This document shows, one piece after another, positions 28,553 to 38,778 of a DNA stretch of 64,000 nucleotides. A program made the translations under genes and the position numbers. Below the pieces are notes generated by a model. That model had not been told where the DNA came from. It did no database searches and saw only the letters and a program-made list of their open reading frames with translations. The stretch is taken from contig NC_089465.1 in assembly GCF_029203305.1 (NCBI RefSeq), forward strand, positions 868,001 through 932,000, written 5' to 3'. How positions within the stretch are numbered: position 1 is the first letter of the stretch; every line of letters starts with the position of its first letter. The stretch comes from Yamadazyma tenuis (taxonomy: Eukaryota > Ascomycota > Pichiomycetes > Serinales > Debaryomycetaceae).

Positions 28553-31500
28553 ATGAGTGGAAACGATCATTTGAATATTCCTACTGCAGGAACAAACCTT
28601 AATGATGCCAGCAAGAAACCCAAGAACTTACACATTGCCCACAGACGGTCTCCTAGTGAGCTCACAAACTTGATGGTGGAACAGTATAACCTTCAAAGGC
28701 AGTTGGAAGCAGTCCAAGCGCAACAAAAACAGTTGATGCAGCAACAACAGCAACAGCAGCAGATGAACTACATTTCTAGAAACATTAATGGTAATGAGTT
28801 GATGCCCCCTCCCTCATCCAACTATAGAGGTGGTGGTACTGGTCACTCCAGATCCTCATCTATCAACTCCAACTCCAACTCCAACAACACGAATGCCAAT
28901 GCTGGCAGCCATAGGAGAACCGGCTCCAACTCTGGAGGCATGGGTCATAACAGAAGACATTCATTAGGCTTGAATGAAGCCATCAGAGCTGCTGCAAACC
29001 AACGGCAATCCAACTTAAGTTCATTGAGTCCATCATCTAGTACCCAGCATATCAATTCAGGTAGCCCCGTCAGCAACCCTGACAATGAAACCATCGGTTC
29101 GTTCAAGTTTCCTGCTAGTTCCGGTGGCTCCGATGGCGATAGCGATAGTTCCAGCCCAGTTTTAGGTACATCTCCATCTGGAACTCATGGAAGGTCCAGA
29201 TCGTTGGCTTATGGTCAACCGTCTTTTAAGTTTCCTCCTGACAAAAACACCTTGTTACCTCCTACTCCAAGCTTGAATATAAGCCACAGCCCTGATAGAA
29301 ACCAAAGCCATCAACGGCGTGGTTCTCACTATAGGACCAATTCCAGAAATTACGATAACAATATCAGCAGTAATTGGAGGACCCAACAAAATCACCAAAG
29401 ACAAAGCTCACAGTTAGAACCCCCCCAGCCTTTTGTTCCTGGACACAGACCTCGTAATAGCTCATATGGTGGAGGATCTTCTGTTTCTTCATTGTCTCAA
29501 TTCTTACCAAACAGCTCTCCAAATGGTGGTAATAACAACAACAATGCTAATGGCAGAAAGTCCCTTTTTGCCCCTTACTTGCCTCAATCTTCGTTGCCCG
29601 ACTTGATCAACGAAGGTAAATTGGTGACTGGTATTTTAAGAGTGAACAAGAAGAACAGATCTGATGCCTACGTTTCAACCGATGGTTTGTTGGATGCTGA
29701 TATTTTTATTTGTGGTTCAAAGGACCGTAACCGTGCATTGGAGGGTGATTTTGTTGCTGTTGAGTTGCTAGTTGTTGACGAAGTCTGGGAATCAAAGAAA
29801 GAAAAGGAAGAGAAGAAAAGGAGAAAGGACAACAACTTTTCAAAGTCTCCAGCTACTTCTGTTTTGAATGATGATATCAACAATGATGCAACTTCATTCC
29901 CTTCATCATCGGTTAATGAGTTTTCCAAGCAAGAATCGTATGATACTGGTGATTCTAATCTTGGAAGAAGAGGTTCTTTGAAACAAAGACCAACTATGAA
30001 GAAGAATGACGATGTTGAAGTTGAAGGTCAATCCTTACTTTTGGTCGAAGAAGAAGAAATCAATGATGATGTTAAACCATTATATGCCGGTCACGTTGTT
30101 GCCGTGGTTGACCGTATTGGAAACCAATTGTTTGCTGGTACGTTGGGCTTATTGAGACCTGCTCAAGCTGCGCAAGCGGCTAGAGACAAGAAAGATGGTA
30201 AAGAGTCTTCTGTTCAAACTCCAAGAGCACCAAAAATTGTTTGGTTCAAGCCAACTGATAAGAAGGTTCCATTGATTGCAATTCCTACTGAACAAGCACC
30301 TAAAGACTTTGTAGAAAACCACGAAAAGTATGCCAATGACTTATTTATTGCAACTATCAAAAGATGGCCCATTACTTCATTGCATCCGTTTGGTACTTTG
30401 GTCAACAGATTGGGTAAAATTGATGACCCCGAAACCGAAGTTGATGCTATCTTGAGAGACAATAACTTCTTGTGTGATGAATACCCAAGCGCTGACGAGG
30501 ATAAGTCAATAATTGAGTCATACATCAATGATTTGCCATCTGCAGATGAAGAGCTCGAGAGTGCTAGCAGAACGCAATACTTTTATGATTATATTATTGC
30601 ATTTTCGCAAAATGGTGACTTTGTCGAGCATGCCTTACATGTGAAGCGTATCTCCAATACAAAAATAGAATTAGGCTTCCACGTTGCAGATGTCACCTAT
30701 TTCATCGAGTCGGGCTCTGTTTTGGACAGGAAGGCCAAAAAGAGATCGTCTTCTGTCTTTTTACCTCAGAAGGTTACCCCTTTATTACCCCCTGAAGTTA
30801 ATGAGATCATTTCATTTAAGGAGAACGAGAAGAACTTGGCAGTTTCGGTTGTATTCGAGATTGATACCACCAATTTTGAGGTGGAAGACCTTTATATTCA
30901 TGAATCTGTGATTGTTCCCAAGCAAAAGATTAATTATGATTCGGTTGATGCTATTCTTAGTGGTAAAACAGTGGAGTCTATTTCATCAGCCACTTCTGAT
31001 TATGTTAAAACTTTTAATTTGATTGCAAAAGAGTTCCGTCGTCAAAGGCTCAATGATAAGAATTTGGACATTTCTCCTAATTTGACGTTGTTGGATCGTT
31101 TGGATGATGAAAAAGTCAGGTTGGACTTGAACATTTTCAAGGATAATCTCACGTATGATATTATCACTGAGATTTCTCACAAAGTCAACAGTGCGATTGC
31201 CGCTAAAGTTCACGCTGGTTTGGGTGACCAGGCCTTATTACGTCGTCATCCATTGCCCACATTGCTGAAAATGGAGACATTTGTAAGAAGGGCTTCCAAT
31301 TTGGGATTTAAAATTGACACTACCGATTCTGCTAGTTTACAAAGATCCATTTTATCCATTGAAGATCCAATCAAGAGACAATGTGTTGAGACTTTGTTAT
31401 ACAAATGCATGACTCGTGGTAGATATTATATTGCTGGCAAACAAGATCCCGATAGTTACAGCCATTACTACTTCAATTTGCCTTTGTACACTCATTTCAC

Positions 31501-32275
31501 TTCTCCATTGAGAAGATATGCTGATATTGTTGTCCACAGACAACTCAAGTCTTTGATTACAGATGAGTATGAGTCACTCAAGACTCAGGACTTGGATTCA
31601 TTGAAGGCAATTACTGACTACTGTAACTTCAAGAAAGATTGTGCTAATAATGCACAAGAGCAAGCAATTCATTTATTGTTATCTCAAACCATCAATGGGT
31701 TGAGCGAGTCTGCTGGTCAATTATTATGCATAGGTACTGTTGTTCAAGTGTATGAGTCATCATTTGATGTATTGATTCCTGAATTTGGTGTTGAAAAGCG
31801 TGTTCATGGAGATCAGCTTCCTTTGGTAAAGGCCGAATTTGACAAAGTTAACCGAGTTTTGGAATTGTTTTGGGAAAGTGGCGTTGATTCAGCTACCTAT
31901 ATCCCTCCCGATGAACAATCTTCTTTGTCATACAGATCTTCTATCAAAAACAAGTACAGAACTTCGTCCTCCGAGGCTGCTAAGATCCAAGGTAGAACTT
32001 TATCACAGAAGCGGTCCAGCTCTCCGGATGACATTGTTGAAAAATTATCAAAATTGAATATCAAAGCTCCAGAGTTGAAGGTTCCATCTTCATCAGTGGA
32101 ATCTGATCATAGTTTGACTCCTTACTTGGAGAACTTGACTATCAGGCGTGAGGGAAACTACAACATTCAAGAAATAAAAGAGTTGACACAAGTTCCAGTT
32201 TTAATTCGGGCAGAAATCGGCATGGCCCTCCCATGTTTGACTGTCAGAGTATTGAACCCGTTTTCCTCTGACTAG
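28553..32275 (+). CDS. SSD1: Ssd1, RNase II-like mRNA-binding translational repressor
   Basis: A 1240-residue protein close to S. cerevisiae Ssd1 (1250) that binds mRNAs for cell-wall proteins and is controlled by the kinase Cbk1. The first ~330 residues are disordered, with a Gln-rich tract. I count eight Cbk1 consensus sites HxRxxS there: HRRSPS, HSRSSS, HRRTGS, HNRRHS, HGRSRS, HQRRGS, HYRTNS and HQRQSS. Cold-shock domains and an RNB domain follow (GFHVADVTYFIESGSVLDRKA, then the FTSPLRRYADIVVHRQL motif). Active RNase II enzymes have D-x-D-D-A-L before HVKR; here it reads FVEHAL, so the catalytic aspartates are lost. Start: ATG at 28553. Confidence 0.96.
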   Translation: MSGNDHLNIPTAGTNLNDASKKPKNLHIAHRRSPSELTNLMVEQYNLQRQLEAVQAQQKQLMQQQQQQQQMNYISRNINGNELMPPPSSNYRGGGTGHSRSSSINSNSNSNNTNANAGSHRRTGSNSGGMGHNRRHSLGLNEAIRAAANQRQSNLSSLSPSSSTQHINSGSPVSNPDNETIGSFKFPASSGGSDGDSDSSSPVLGTSPSGTHGRSRSLAYGQPSFKFPPDKNTLLPPTPSLNISHSPDRNQSHQRRGSHYRTNSRNYDNNISSNWRTQQNHQRQSSQLEPPQPFVPGHRPRNSSYGGGSSVSSLSQFLPNSSPNGGNNNNNANGRKSLFAPYLPQSSLPDLINEGKLVTGILRVNKKNRSDAYVSTDGLLDADIFICGSKDRNRALEGDFVAVELLVVDEVWESKKEKEEKKRRKDNNFSKSPATSVLNDDINNDATSFPSSSVNEFSKQESYDTGDSNLGRRGSLKQRPTMKKNDDVEVEGQSLLLVEEEEINDDVKPLYAGHVVAVVDRIGNQLFAGTLGLLRPAQAAQAARDKKDGKESSVQTPRAPKIVWFKPTDKKVPLIAIPTEQAPKDFVENHEKYANDLFIATIKRWPITSLHPFGTLVNRLGKIDDPETEVDAILRDNNFLCDEYPSADEDKSIIESYINDLPSADEELESASRTQYFYDYIIAFSQNGDFVEHALHVKRISNTKIELGFHVADVTYFIESGSVLDRKAKKRSSSVFLPQKVTPLLPPEVNEIISFKENEKNLAVSVVFEIDTTNFEVEDLYIHESVIVPKQKINYDSVDAILSGKTVESISSATSDYVKTFNLIAKEFRRQRLNDKNLDISPNLTLLDRLDDEKVRLDLNIFKDNLTYDIITEISHKVNSAIAAKVHAGLGDQALLRRHPLPTLLKMETFVRRASNLGFKIDTTDSASLQRSILSIEDPIKRQCVETLLYKCMTRGRYYIAGKQDPDSYSHYYFNLPLYTHFTSPLRRYADIVVHRQLKSLITDEYESLKTQDLDSLKAITDYCNFKKDCANNAQEQAIHLLLSQTINGLSESAGQLLCIGTVVQVYESSFDVLIPEFGVEKRVHGDQLPLVKAEFDKVNRVLELFWESGVDSATYIPPDEQSSLSYRSSIKNKYRTSSSEAAKIQGRTLSQKRSSSPDDIVEKLSKLNIKAPELKVPSSSVESDHSLTPYLENLTIRREGNYNIQEIKELTQVPVLIRAEIGMALPCLTVRVLNPFSSD

Positions 32276-32522
32276 GTTCTTCCAGCTAATTAAGTATACG
32301 AATAACGAACAATTTTATATGGTTATATTTGGCAACCTTAATTTATAATAGTTTTTAGATACGATTTTTACACGATTATCAAAATGCTTTGTAATCGATA
32401 GGCTTGAATTTTGCAAGTTTCGCACGCTCTTGAATTTGACTCGTTCTATTGGAGCTGAAAAATTTACTTTTGCCTAGTGAGTCTTATCTTACCTAGGATT
32501 GCTAGTTTATACACATCAACTA

Positions 32523-33365
32523 ATGGGATCTTCCAACGACTTCGACAAGAATACCAACGGTGGGGCATCTCTGACCTCCAGTGGAAGTCTACTGAAAGCT
32601 ATTGTTGCTCCTAAATCGGTCCTTCCCTTGAAGAGATCCAGATTGAGTGAAGATGAGATCCCCAAATCCGCCACTTACGGTACACCCTTACAGACAAGAA
32701 TGGCATCACCTTGTACATTGAATCCACCAATAGATAGTGACGGATTATCATGGCCATCACAAGGAGCTAGGGCCCGCTTGGAACAAACGGAGGAAGAAGC
32801 AAAAGCCAGAGAAGCTCGTATAGCTGGTGCTGTTAAAACCATTCTTCACGAATTAGGTGAAGATGTTGATAGAGAAGGTCTACTTGAAACTCCAGAAAGA
32901 TATGCTCGTGCCATGTTGTTTTTCACCAAGGGTTATGAAGATAATATTAGAGACGTTATCAAAAGGGCTGTGTTCGAAGAGAATCATGATGAAATGGTTA
33001 TTGTAAGAGATATTGAAATCTACTCTTTATGTGAACATCACCTTGTTCCATTCTTTGGTAAAGCTCATATTGGCTACATTCCTAACAAGAGGGTTTTGGG
33101 ATTATCCAAGCTTGCTAGATTAGCCGAAATGTATGCTAGGAGATTTCAAGTACAAGAAAGATTGACTAAGCAAATTGCCATGGCTTTAAGTGAAATGCTT
33201 AAGCCAAGAGGAGTAGCTGTTGTCATCGAAGCTACTCACATGTGTATGGTGAGTCGTGGAGTTCAGAAAGCTGGTTCTTCAACCACCACCAGTTGCATGT
33301 TAGGTTGTTTCAGAGAACAACAAAAAACCAGAGAAGAGTTTCTTACATTGCTAGGAAGACGCTAA
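32523..33365 (+). CDS. FOL2: GTP cyclohydrolase I
   Basis: A 280-residue enzyme making 7,8-dihydroneopterin triphosphate from GTP, the first step of folate (and biopterin) synthesis. After a poorly conserved N-terminal ~95 residues come the family motifs: [40 protein letters not shown], with the zinc Cys and catalytic His residues; [25 protein letters not shown]; and [13 protein letters not shown] with the third zinc ligand Cys. Two CTG codons in the N-terminus would be serine under the CUG-Ser code. I chose the first ATG (32523), since the frame upstream has none. Confidence 0.96.
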   Translation: MGSSNDFDKNTNGGASLTSSGSLLKAIVAPKSVLPLKRSRLSEDEIPKSATYGTPLQTRMASPCTLNPPIDSDGLSWPSQGARARLEQTEEEAKAREARIAGAVKTILHELGEDVDREGLLETPERYARAMLFFTKGYEDNIRDVIKRAVFEENHDEMVIVRDIEIYSLCEHHLVPFFGKAHIGYIPNKRVLGLSKLARLAEMYARRFQVQERLTKQIAMALSEMLKPRGVAVVIEATHMCMVSRGVQKAGSSTTTSCMLGCFREQQKTREEFLTLLGRR

Positions 33366-33514
33366 ACATCCAAGTATACCCTGTTTGGAAGGAGAATTTT
33401 CAACAATGTTCTTCTTCATATTAATGACTAGAAAGTTTTGTATAAATTTATTTATGACGTGATGACATTCAACTTCATACTTTTATAGCCTTATATATTG
33501 AATTGAATAAAATA

Positions 33515-34918
33515 TTAGAGTAAATGGTTCATCAAATGGCTGCTTATTTGAAGCAATGCTCTGTCATCTCCAAATTGTCCAAAAAGTTGGATTCCTTGGG
33601 TAGATATTGCTTTACCCTCATCTAGAATCGGTAATGAAATGGTTGGTACTCCTGTTAATGACATGGGAGTCGTTAAAATATCGTTTGTGTAGGATTCTAG
33701 CAAATTTTGGTGTTCTTTATGGAGGAATTCCTCAATTGTCGTGGGTGTATTTATGGTTGTTGAAGCAAGTATGAAGTCACATTTTCCCACATCCTTAGAC
33801 TCAAACTCCGAATTTGTTAAAAGATTTGGTATGTATAGAATGTTATTGAACTCGTCAGCCAAATGTCGACGGAGTTCTGTGGCTTTAATGTAATGGTCTC
33901 CTGAATCTGATGAAATGGTATAATTCCCTAGAATTATTCGTCTTTGAACTTCTTTCCCGAAACCCAAACTTCTATTTCCCTTGACAACATTGGCAGCTCC
34001 ATCTAAGTTCTCATCTCCTTTACCAAATCGTATCCCATCATATCGTGAAAGGTTGGACGCAGCTTCAGCCGTTGCTATGGTGTAATATGCCAGTAACAGT
34101 TTTTCGATTGAAGGTATTGAGATAGCCACAACATTGTGTCCCATATCCAAAAGTGCTTCTGCAGCTTTAGACAATTTATTCCTGGTAGCATCAGATAACT
34201 CTTCTACAAGGAACTCTTCAGGTATACCAATATTGAACATGCCATTCCTAAGCAGATTTCTTTTGGAAACAACTGTTGATATTTCTTTTCTAGTTTCCAC
34301 ACTGAGTGAAGTGGGATCTTTGGAGTCATATTTATCAAGAACTTCGAATACTTCTTGTACCTTCTCACATGTTCTAGCAATAATTCCTACTGTATCTAAG
34401 GTTTGAGCGTAAGGAATAACACCCCACCGAGAGAGCCTGCCATAGGACGGTTTGAAGCCATAAACACCACAATTAGATGCTGGAAGTCGTATAGAGCCAC
34501 CGGTATCCGTACCCAAAGAGAACTCACATAAACCACCAGCTACAGTGGCAGCAGAACCTCCCGAAGAACCTCCTGTCACATACTCGCCATCTTCAAATAA
34601 TGGATTCACAGAAGGACCAAAATTGGAATTTGTATTGGAAGATCCCATCCCAAACTCATCTAGATTTGTTTTGCCAACCAAATTGTATCCTTTGTCTTGT
34701 AGAAGCTTTACCACTGTAGCATCAAAAGGACTTTCAAATTCTGAAAGGATCTTTGATCCACAAGTTGTAGTGCCTATAGTGAGAATGTTGTCTTTGACGG
34801 TAAACTTTTCACCATTGCCTCCACAAGAACTGATTTCTGAAATGATACTATTCCATCTGTCCGGCTTTGAATTCGTTACAACTCCTCGTAGAAACTGTTT
34901 AACTCCATTTCTGATCAT
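33515..34918 (-). CDS. HER2: Mitochondrial Glu-tRNA(Gln) amidotransferase subunit A (Her2/GatA)
   Basis: 467-residue amidase-signature protein, close to yeast Her2 (464). With the GatB- and GatF-type subunits it converts Glu-tRNA(Gln) to Gln-tRNA(Gln) in mitochondria. Catalytic Ser-cisSer-Lys elements are visible: Lys in FTVKDNI, the glycine/serine loop TGGSSGGSAATVAGG, and the nucleophile in GTDTGGSIRLPAS, followed by NCGVYGFKPSYGR. Starting at the ATG at 34918 gives MIRNGVKQFLRG, a plausible basic amphipathic mitochondrial presequence. The 21 upstream codons of the frame contain no ATG. It is divergent from MES1 by 116 bp, so two tRNA-charging genes share one promoter. Confidence 0.93.
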   Translation of the reverse strand: MIRNGVKQFLRGVVTNSKPDRWNSIISEISSCGGNGEKFTVKDNILTIGTTTCGSKILSEFESPFDATVVKLLQDKGYNLVGKTNLDEFGMGSSNTNSNFGPSVNPLFEDGEYVTGGSSGGSAATVAGGLCEFSLGTDTGGSIRLPASNCGVYGFKPSYGRLSRWGVIPYAQTLDTVGIIARTCEKVQEVFEVLDKYDSKDPTSLSVETRKEISTVVSKRNLLRNGMFNIGIPEEFLVEELSDATRNKLSKAAEALLDMGHNVVAISIPSIEKLLLAYYTIATAEAASNLSRYDGIRFGKGDENLDGAANVVKGNRSLGFGKEVQRRIILGNYTISSDSGDHYIKATELRRHLADEFNNILYIPNLLTNSEFESKDVGKCDFILASTTINTPTTIEEFLHKEHQNLLESYTNDILTTPMSLTGVPTISLPILDEGKAISTQGIQLFGQFGDDRALLQISSHLMNHLL

Positions 34919-35034
34919 CTTTCTGCTTGATCCACAGTGCGCTAATGGTCCCAAAAGTGCGACTGAAAATTTATCATCCAAAGGAAGGACATTCAGTTAA
35001 TATATCCAGAACAGGTTTGTCCGAAATAATCAGC

Positions 35035-37302
35035 ATGGCTTCCTTACAATTATTCAGCGACAAAGGGAATAGTACTTTGAGCTTGGTGAACAACTTAAAG
35101 GTGACTGTTGCTGCGAAGGCTGCAGATGGCAATCTTAAGGTCAATAGCGAAGATGACTCAAACCTCAAATTACTTAACAAGGCTACTGGGTTTGAATTAA
35201 CTGAACCCAACGCTATTGTTAAGTATCTTATAAACGATTTCGATTCTGCTTCAATCCTTTCCATAGAAGAAACAGCTGTGTACCTGGCACATAAAAGTGG
35301 AAAGAAAGAAGAAGTCATTTCGTTTATCAAGAGCGAATCAAGTCCATTCACCAAAGCTGAGTTAACGGCCTCTCAAATCATCTTATTCTCGTCAGTGTAT
35401 CCCTACTTGAAAGATGTTCCTGAAGGTTCTGGGTTGGCCAATTGGGCTAATGAATTTTCCAAGATTGGTGGAGTTTCCGAAAGTATTCAATTGGCGAGCT
35501 CCATCACTAAAGTTGAGAGACCAAAGGCTGTTAACACTGGGGCTCAAAAGGTGAAACCAGGTTTTGTTGTTAAGTCTAATGATGAGAGTATTCTTCCTAA
35601 AGAAGGTGAACGAAACATCATCATCACTTCTGCTTTGCCTTATGTTAATAATGTTCCTCACTTGGGTAACATTATAGGTTCTGTTTTATCTGCCGATATT
35701 TACGCTCGTTACACCAAAGCTAGAAACTACAATTCTTTGTTCATTTGTGGAACTGATGAATATGGTACTGCCACTGAAACTAAAGCGTTGGAAGAGAAGA
35801 TGACTCCAAGGGAATTATGTGACAAGTTCAGCGCCCTTCACGCAGAAATCTACAAATGGTTTGGTATTGGATTTGACTATTTCGGAAGAACCACCACCGA
35901 TTTGCAGACCGAAATCGCCCAAGATATTTTCATGAAATTGTTTGATAATGGATTCTTGGAAGAAAAGACTACTAAACAATTATACTGTGAAACCCACAAA
36001 TCGTTCTTGGCTGACAGATACGTCGAAGGTACTTGTCCAAAGTGTAAATATGACGATGCTAGAGGTGACCAGTGTGACAAGTGTGGTACTTTATTGGATC
36101 CTTTTGAATTGATCAACCCACACTGTAAATTGGATAATGCTACCCCAATTCCTAGAGATTCGACTCATATTTATCTTAAATTGAATGACTTAGAACCTGA
36201 ATTAAAGGTTTGGGTCGAAGAAGCCTCCGAAAAGGGAGCATGGTCTAAGAACACTAGAAACATCACCCAGAACTGGTTAAAACAAGGGTTAGAACCAAGA
36301 TGTATCACCAGAGATTTAGTTTGGGGTACTCCGGTGCCATTAGAGAAGTTCAAGGAAAAGGTGTTGTACGTGTGGTTTGATGCTACCATTGGATATGTTT
36401 CCATTACTGCCAACTATTTCAAGTCCAAAAATTCCACTGAGGATTGGAAGAAGTGGTGGAGAAACCCTGAACATGTCAACTTGTACCAGTTCATGGGTAA
36501 AGATAACGTTCCTTTCCATACTGTTGTGTTCCCAGCATCTTTGATCGGAACCAGAGAAGAATGGACCAAGGTGCACCATGTGAGTACCACGGAATACTTA
36601 CAATACGAAGGAGGAAAGTTCTCCAAATCCAGAGGAGTTGGAGTGTTTGGTAACAACGCCAAAGACACTGGAATCCCTGCATCCGTATGGAGATACTATT
36701 TGGCTTCTATTAGGCCTGAATCTGGAGACTCACAATTCTCATGGACCGATTTCGTCACTAAGAACAACTCAGAATTATTGGCTAATGTGGGTAACTATGT
36801 CAATAGAATCGTTAAGTTTGTGAGCACTAAGTACAACGGAGTCATTGCTGATTTTGATACTAAGAATGTTGAAAACTTCAAAGAATTTGAAAAAGACATC
36901 AATGAATTGTTGGCATCTTACGTTGAATCTATGGAGGCTGTCAGCTTGCGTAGAGGGTTAGAACTTGCCATGGCCATTTCTGCTCGTGGCAACCAGTTTT
37001 TACAAGACAACAAATTGGATAACAGTTTGTATGAGAACTCTCCTGATAAGAGTGATGCTGTCATTGGCATCGGGTTGAACTTGGCTTACTTGATTGGAAG
37101 TCTTCTCAGTCCATTCATACCTGACACCACCACTCAAATCAATGAGATTTTGAATGCCCCAACTTTGACTATCCCCGATAAATTCGAAATTGTTCTTTCT
37201 GGTGGTCATTGTATTGGAAAGCCCCAATACTTGTTCAAGAGAATCGATGAAAAGAAGATCGAGGAGTGGAGAGCTTTATACGGTGGCAAACAAGTAGCTT
37301 AA
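35035..37302 (+). CDS. MES1: Cytosolic methionyl-tRNA synthetase
   Basis: 755-residue class I synthetase, near S. cerevisiae Mes1 (751). The N-terminal ~180 residues form a GST-like domain used to dock on Arc1. The catalytic domain has the HIGH-type motif PYVNNVPHLGN (His209-Asn212), a zinc-binding CPKC...CDKC knuckle, the Met-pocket stretch CGTDEYGTATE, and the KMSKS-type loop GGKFSKSRGVGVFG. A helical anticodon-binding domain follows. There is no C-terminal EMAP/Arc1-like domain, as in yeast. I chose MASLQLFSDK because the frame upstream would enter HER2 and lacks homology. Confidence 0.95.
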   Translation: MASLQLFSDKGNSTLSLVNNLKVTVAAKAADGNLKVNSEDDSNLKLLNKATGFELTEPNAIVKYLINDFDSASILSIEETAVYLAHKSGKKEEVISFIKSESSPFTKAELTASQIILFSSVYPYLKDVPEGSGLANWANEFSKIGGVSESIQLASSITKVERPKAVNTGAQKVKPGFVVKSNDESILPKEGERNIIITSALPYVNNVPHLGNIIGSVLSADIYARYTKARNYNSLFICGTDEYGTATETKALEEKMTPRELCDKFSALHAEIYKWFGIGFDYFGRTTTDLQTEIAQDIFMKLFDNGFLEEKTTKQLYCETHKSFLADRYVEGTCPKCKYDDARGDQCDKCGTLLDPFELINPHCKLDNATPIPRDSTHIYLKLNDLEPELKVWVEEASEKGAWSKNTRNITQNWLKQGLEPRCITRDLVWGTPVPLEKFKEKVLYVWFDATIGYVSITANYFKSKNSTEDWKKWWRNPEHVNLYQFMGKDNVPFHTVVFPASLIGTREEWTKVHHVSTTEYLQYEGGKFSKSRGVGVFGNNAKDTGIPASVWRYYLASIRPESGDSQFSWTDFVTKNNSELLANVGNYVNRIVKFVSTKYNGVIADFDTKNVENFKEFEKDINELLASYVESMEAVSLRRGLELAMAISARGNQFLQDNKLDNSLYENSPDKSDAVIGIGLNLAYLIGSLLSPFIPDTTTQINEILNAPTLTIPDKFEIVLSGGHCIGKPQYLFKRIDEKKIEEWRALYGGKQVA

Positions 37303-37496
37303 CTATAATATATATACTTTGTGAGTATTATGTTTGATCCGGAAAGCTCCAGGAATTGACTGCAAAAATTAAAAAAAATTAAAAAAAGTCGCTCATGTGC
37401 CCCGGGATCTACAGGTTTGCATCCCCCCACAATAACTATAAAAGGGGAAACAATTTACCTGTCTTAATCTTTATTTGTTGTAGTATTCCCTACAAG

Positions 37497-37736
37497 ATGT
37501 CGTCCATCTTCACCTCCCGTGTCACTTTTGGACTTATCGCTGGTTTGTCAATACCACCCCTTGTGACAAAGTTTGTATTGGAGCCTTATTTTATCCATAC
37601 AAAGTTCAATGAAATCGATGACATTAAACATGACATTGACCATATTGGATGGCATGTGCGAAACCTTGAGGAATTGAAAGGCTTGAAAGGTGATGATGTG
37701 TATGTGCCTGTGAGCTACTTCCAAGGAAGATACTAG
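37497..37736 (+). CDS. Small predicted membrane protein, probably mitochondrial
   Basis: 79 residues that I do not recognise. A short basic start (SSIFTSRVTF) leads into one hydrophobic segment (about residues 9-28, FGLIAGLSIPPLVTKFVLEP). A polar, acidic and histidine-containing helix follows (FNEIDDIKHDIDHIGWHVRNL), then a C-terminus ending in VPVSYFQGRY. The layout, an N-terminal membrane segment with a small soluble tail, is typical of mitochondrial inner-membrane assembly factors or accessory subunits, but that is only inference. The frame upstream of the ATG lacks another ATG close by. It lies downstream of MES1 with its own 194-bp promoter region. Confidence 0.65.
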   Translation: MSSIFTSRVTFGLIAGLSIPPLVTKFVLEPYFIHTKFNEIDDIKHDIDHIGWHVRNLEELKGLKGDDVYVPVSYFQGRY

Positions 37737-38109
37737 CTGACGTTCGGGAGCTTTCCGGATCAATCACGATAACCTAGTGTATATTGTACTGTGATGAAAA
37801 AGGGTAATAGAGAGGTAACACGTGGAACGTGTGCCGTGGGAATAATATTCTATTGTACAATATATTATGTATACTACTGAAAAGATAAGTTTCAATTTTT
37901 TTAAGATATAAGGTTTAACTTGTTATCTGCTGTATTTTCCGTGGATTTGGCGAACATTTGCTATCTCATCACAATAATTTGATATTAAATATGTAGTTGA
38001 GATACACAACTTGAAGAGAACACATATACACGTAATACCTTGCTTTACTGGGCGTTATACATGATCTTCTATTTTTCGTATACTAGTAAAAATACAATTA
38101 ATGATTCAA
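37737..38109. other. 373-bp convergent intergenic region
   Basis: AT-rich DNA between the 3' ends of the small membrane protein gene and CBC2. I see no gene. ACACGT-N3-ACGTGT around 37820-37834 forms a short palindrome containing CACGTG. Confidence 0.4.
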
Positions 38110-38778
38110 TTAATGCATTGGTCCTTCCGGGGGATAGTCACCACCTTGGAAACCGCTCGAGCCACTGTATCCTCCTCTTCCTCTGAAGTTTCCTCTTCCT
38201 CTGAAGAAGCCTCTACCTCTAAAGTTTGGACCACCTCTGCCTCTAAACCCACCTCTTGGATTTCCTCTGAAATTTCCTCTGTAACCACCCCGAGGAGCAT
38301 TCACAGAGCCTTCATGAGCTGCTTGTCCACCATATAAACCTCTTCCAAATTGTCTACCTTCTCTGAAGCCTGGGTCTAAATCGATTTCCAAGCTTTGTCC
38401 ATCTAGCACAGTGGCCTTCAAGTACTTAATGGCATTCAACAGTCCTCCTTCCTCTTTGTATATGACAAAACAGAATCCACAGGGGGTAAGCTTATTTCTG
38501 TCCAACCCCATTATGATTCTATCAATGTTTCCACATTTCAGAAACAACTCGAAAAGCTGTTCCTCTGTGGTGAAGTTGGATAAGTTTCCCACATATATTG
38601 TTTTGGAGGTGAGAGCTTTCTGTAAATCATCAAAATCTTGTCTCCTAATGGCCCTCTTGATCAAGTATTGAGATGGCTTGTCTAGCCTATCCGCTGAGTG
38701 TTGATAATTCTCCTCTAATATTTCCATCTTACGACAAGCAATTCTGTTTGTTCTAGTGGTTTTTTTCGCGGGACTCAT
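38110..38778 (-). CDS. CBC2: Nuclear cap-binding complex small subunit (CBP20)
   Basis: 222-residue protein that binds the m7G cap of nuclear transcripts together with the large subunit Sto1/CBP80. It has the N-terminal helix-loop with YLIKRAIRR, then an RRM with RNP2 TIYVGNLSNF and RNP1 CGFCFVIY. Between and after them come FTTEEQLFELFLKCGNIDRIIMG and LDGQSLEIDLDPGFREGRQFGRG, which is close to invariant in CBP20. The C-terminus is an Arg/Gly-rich RGG tail (about residues 160-222), longer than in animals, as in yeasts. The ATG at 38778 is used. It is head-to-head with SCY1 only 43 bp away. Confidence 0.95.
   Translation of the reverse strand: MSPAKKTTRTNRIACRKMEILEENYQHSADRLDKPSQYLIKRAIRRQDFDDLQKALTSKTIYVGNLSNFTTEEQLFELFLKCGNIDRIIMGLDRNKLTPCGFCFVIYKEEGGLLNAIKYLKATVLDGQSLEIDLDPGFREGRQFGRGLYGGQAAHEGSVNAPRGGYRGNFRGNPRGGFRGRGGPNFRGRGFFRGRGNFRGRGGYSGSSGFQGGDYPPEGPMH

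Noticed and set aside
37791..37880. C/D-box snoRNA (GTGATGA ... CTGA, about 90 nt)
   Set aside because: No terminal stem, no clear C'/D' boxes and no recognisable rRNA-complementary guide. The short boxes occur by chance in AT-rich DNA.
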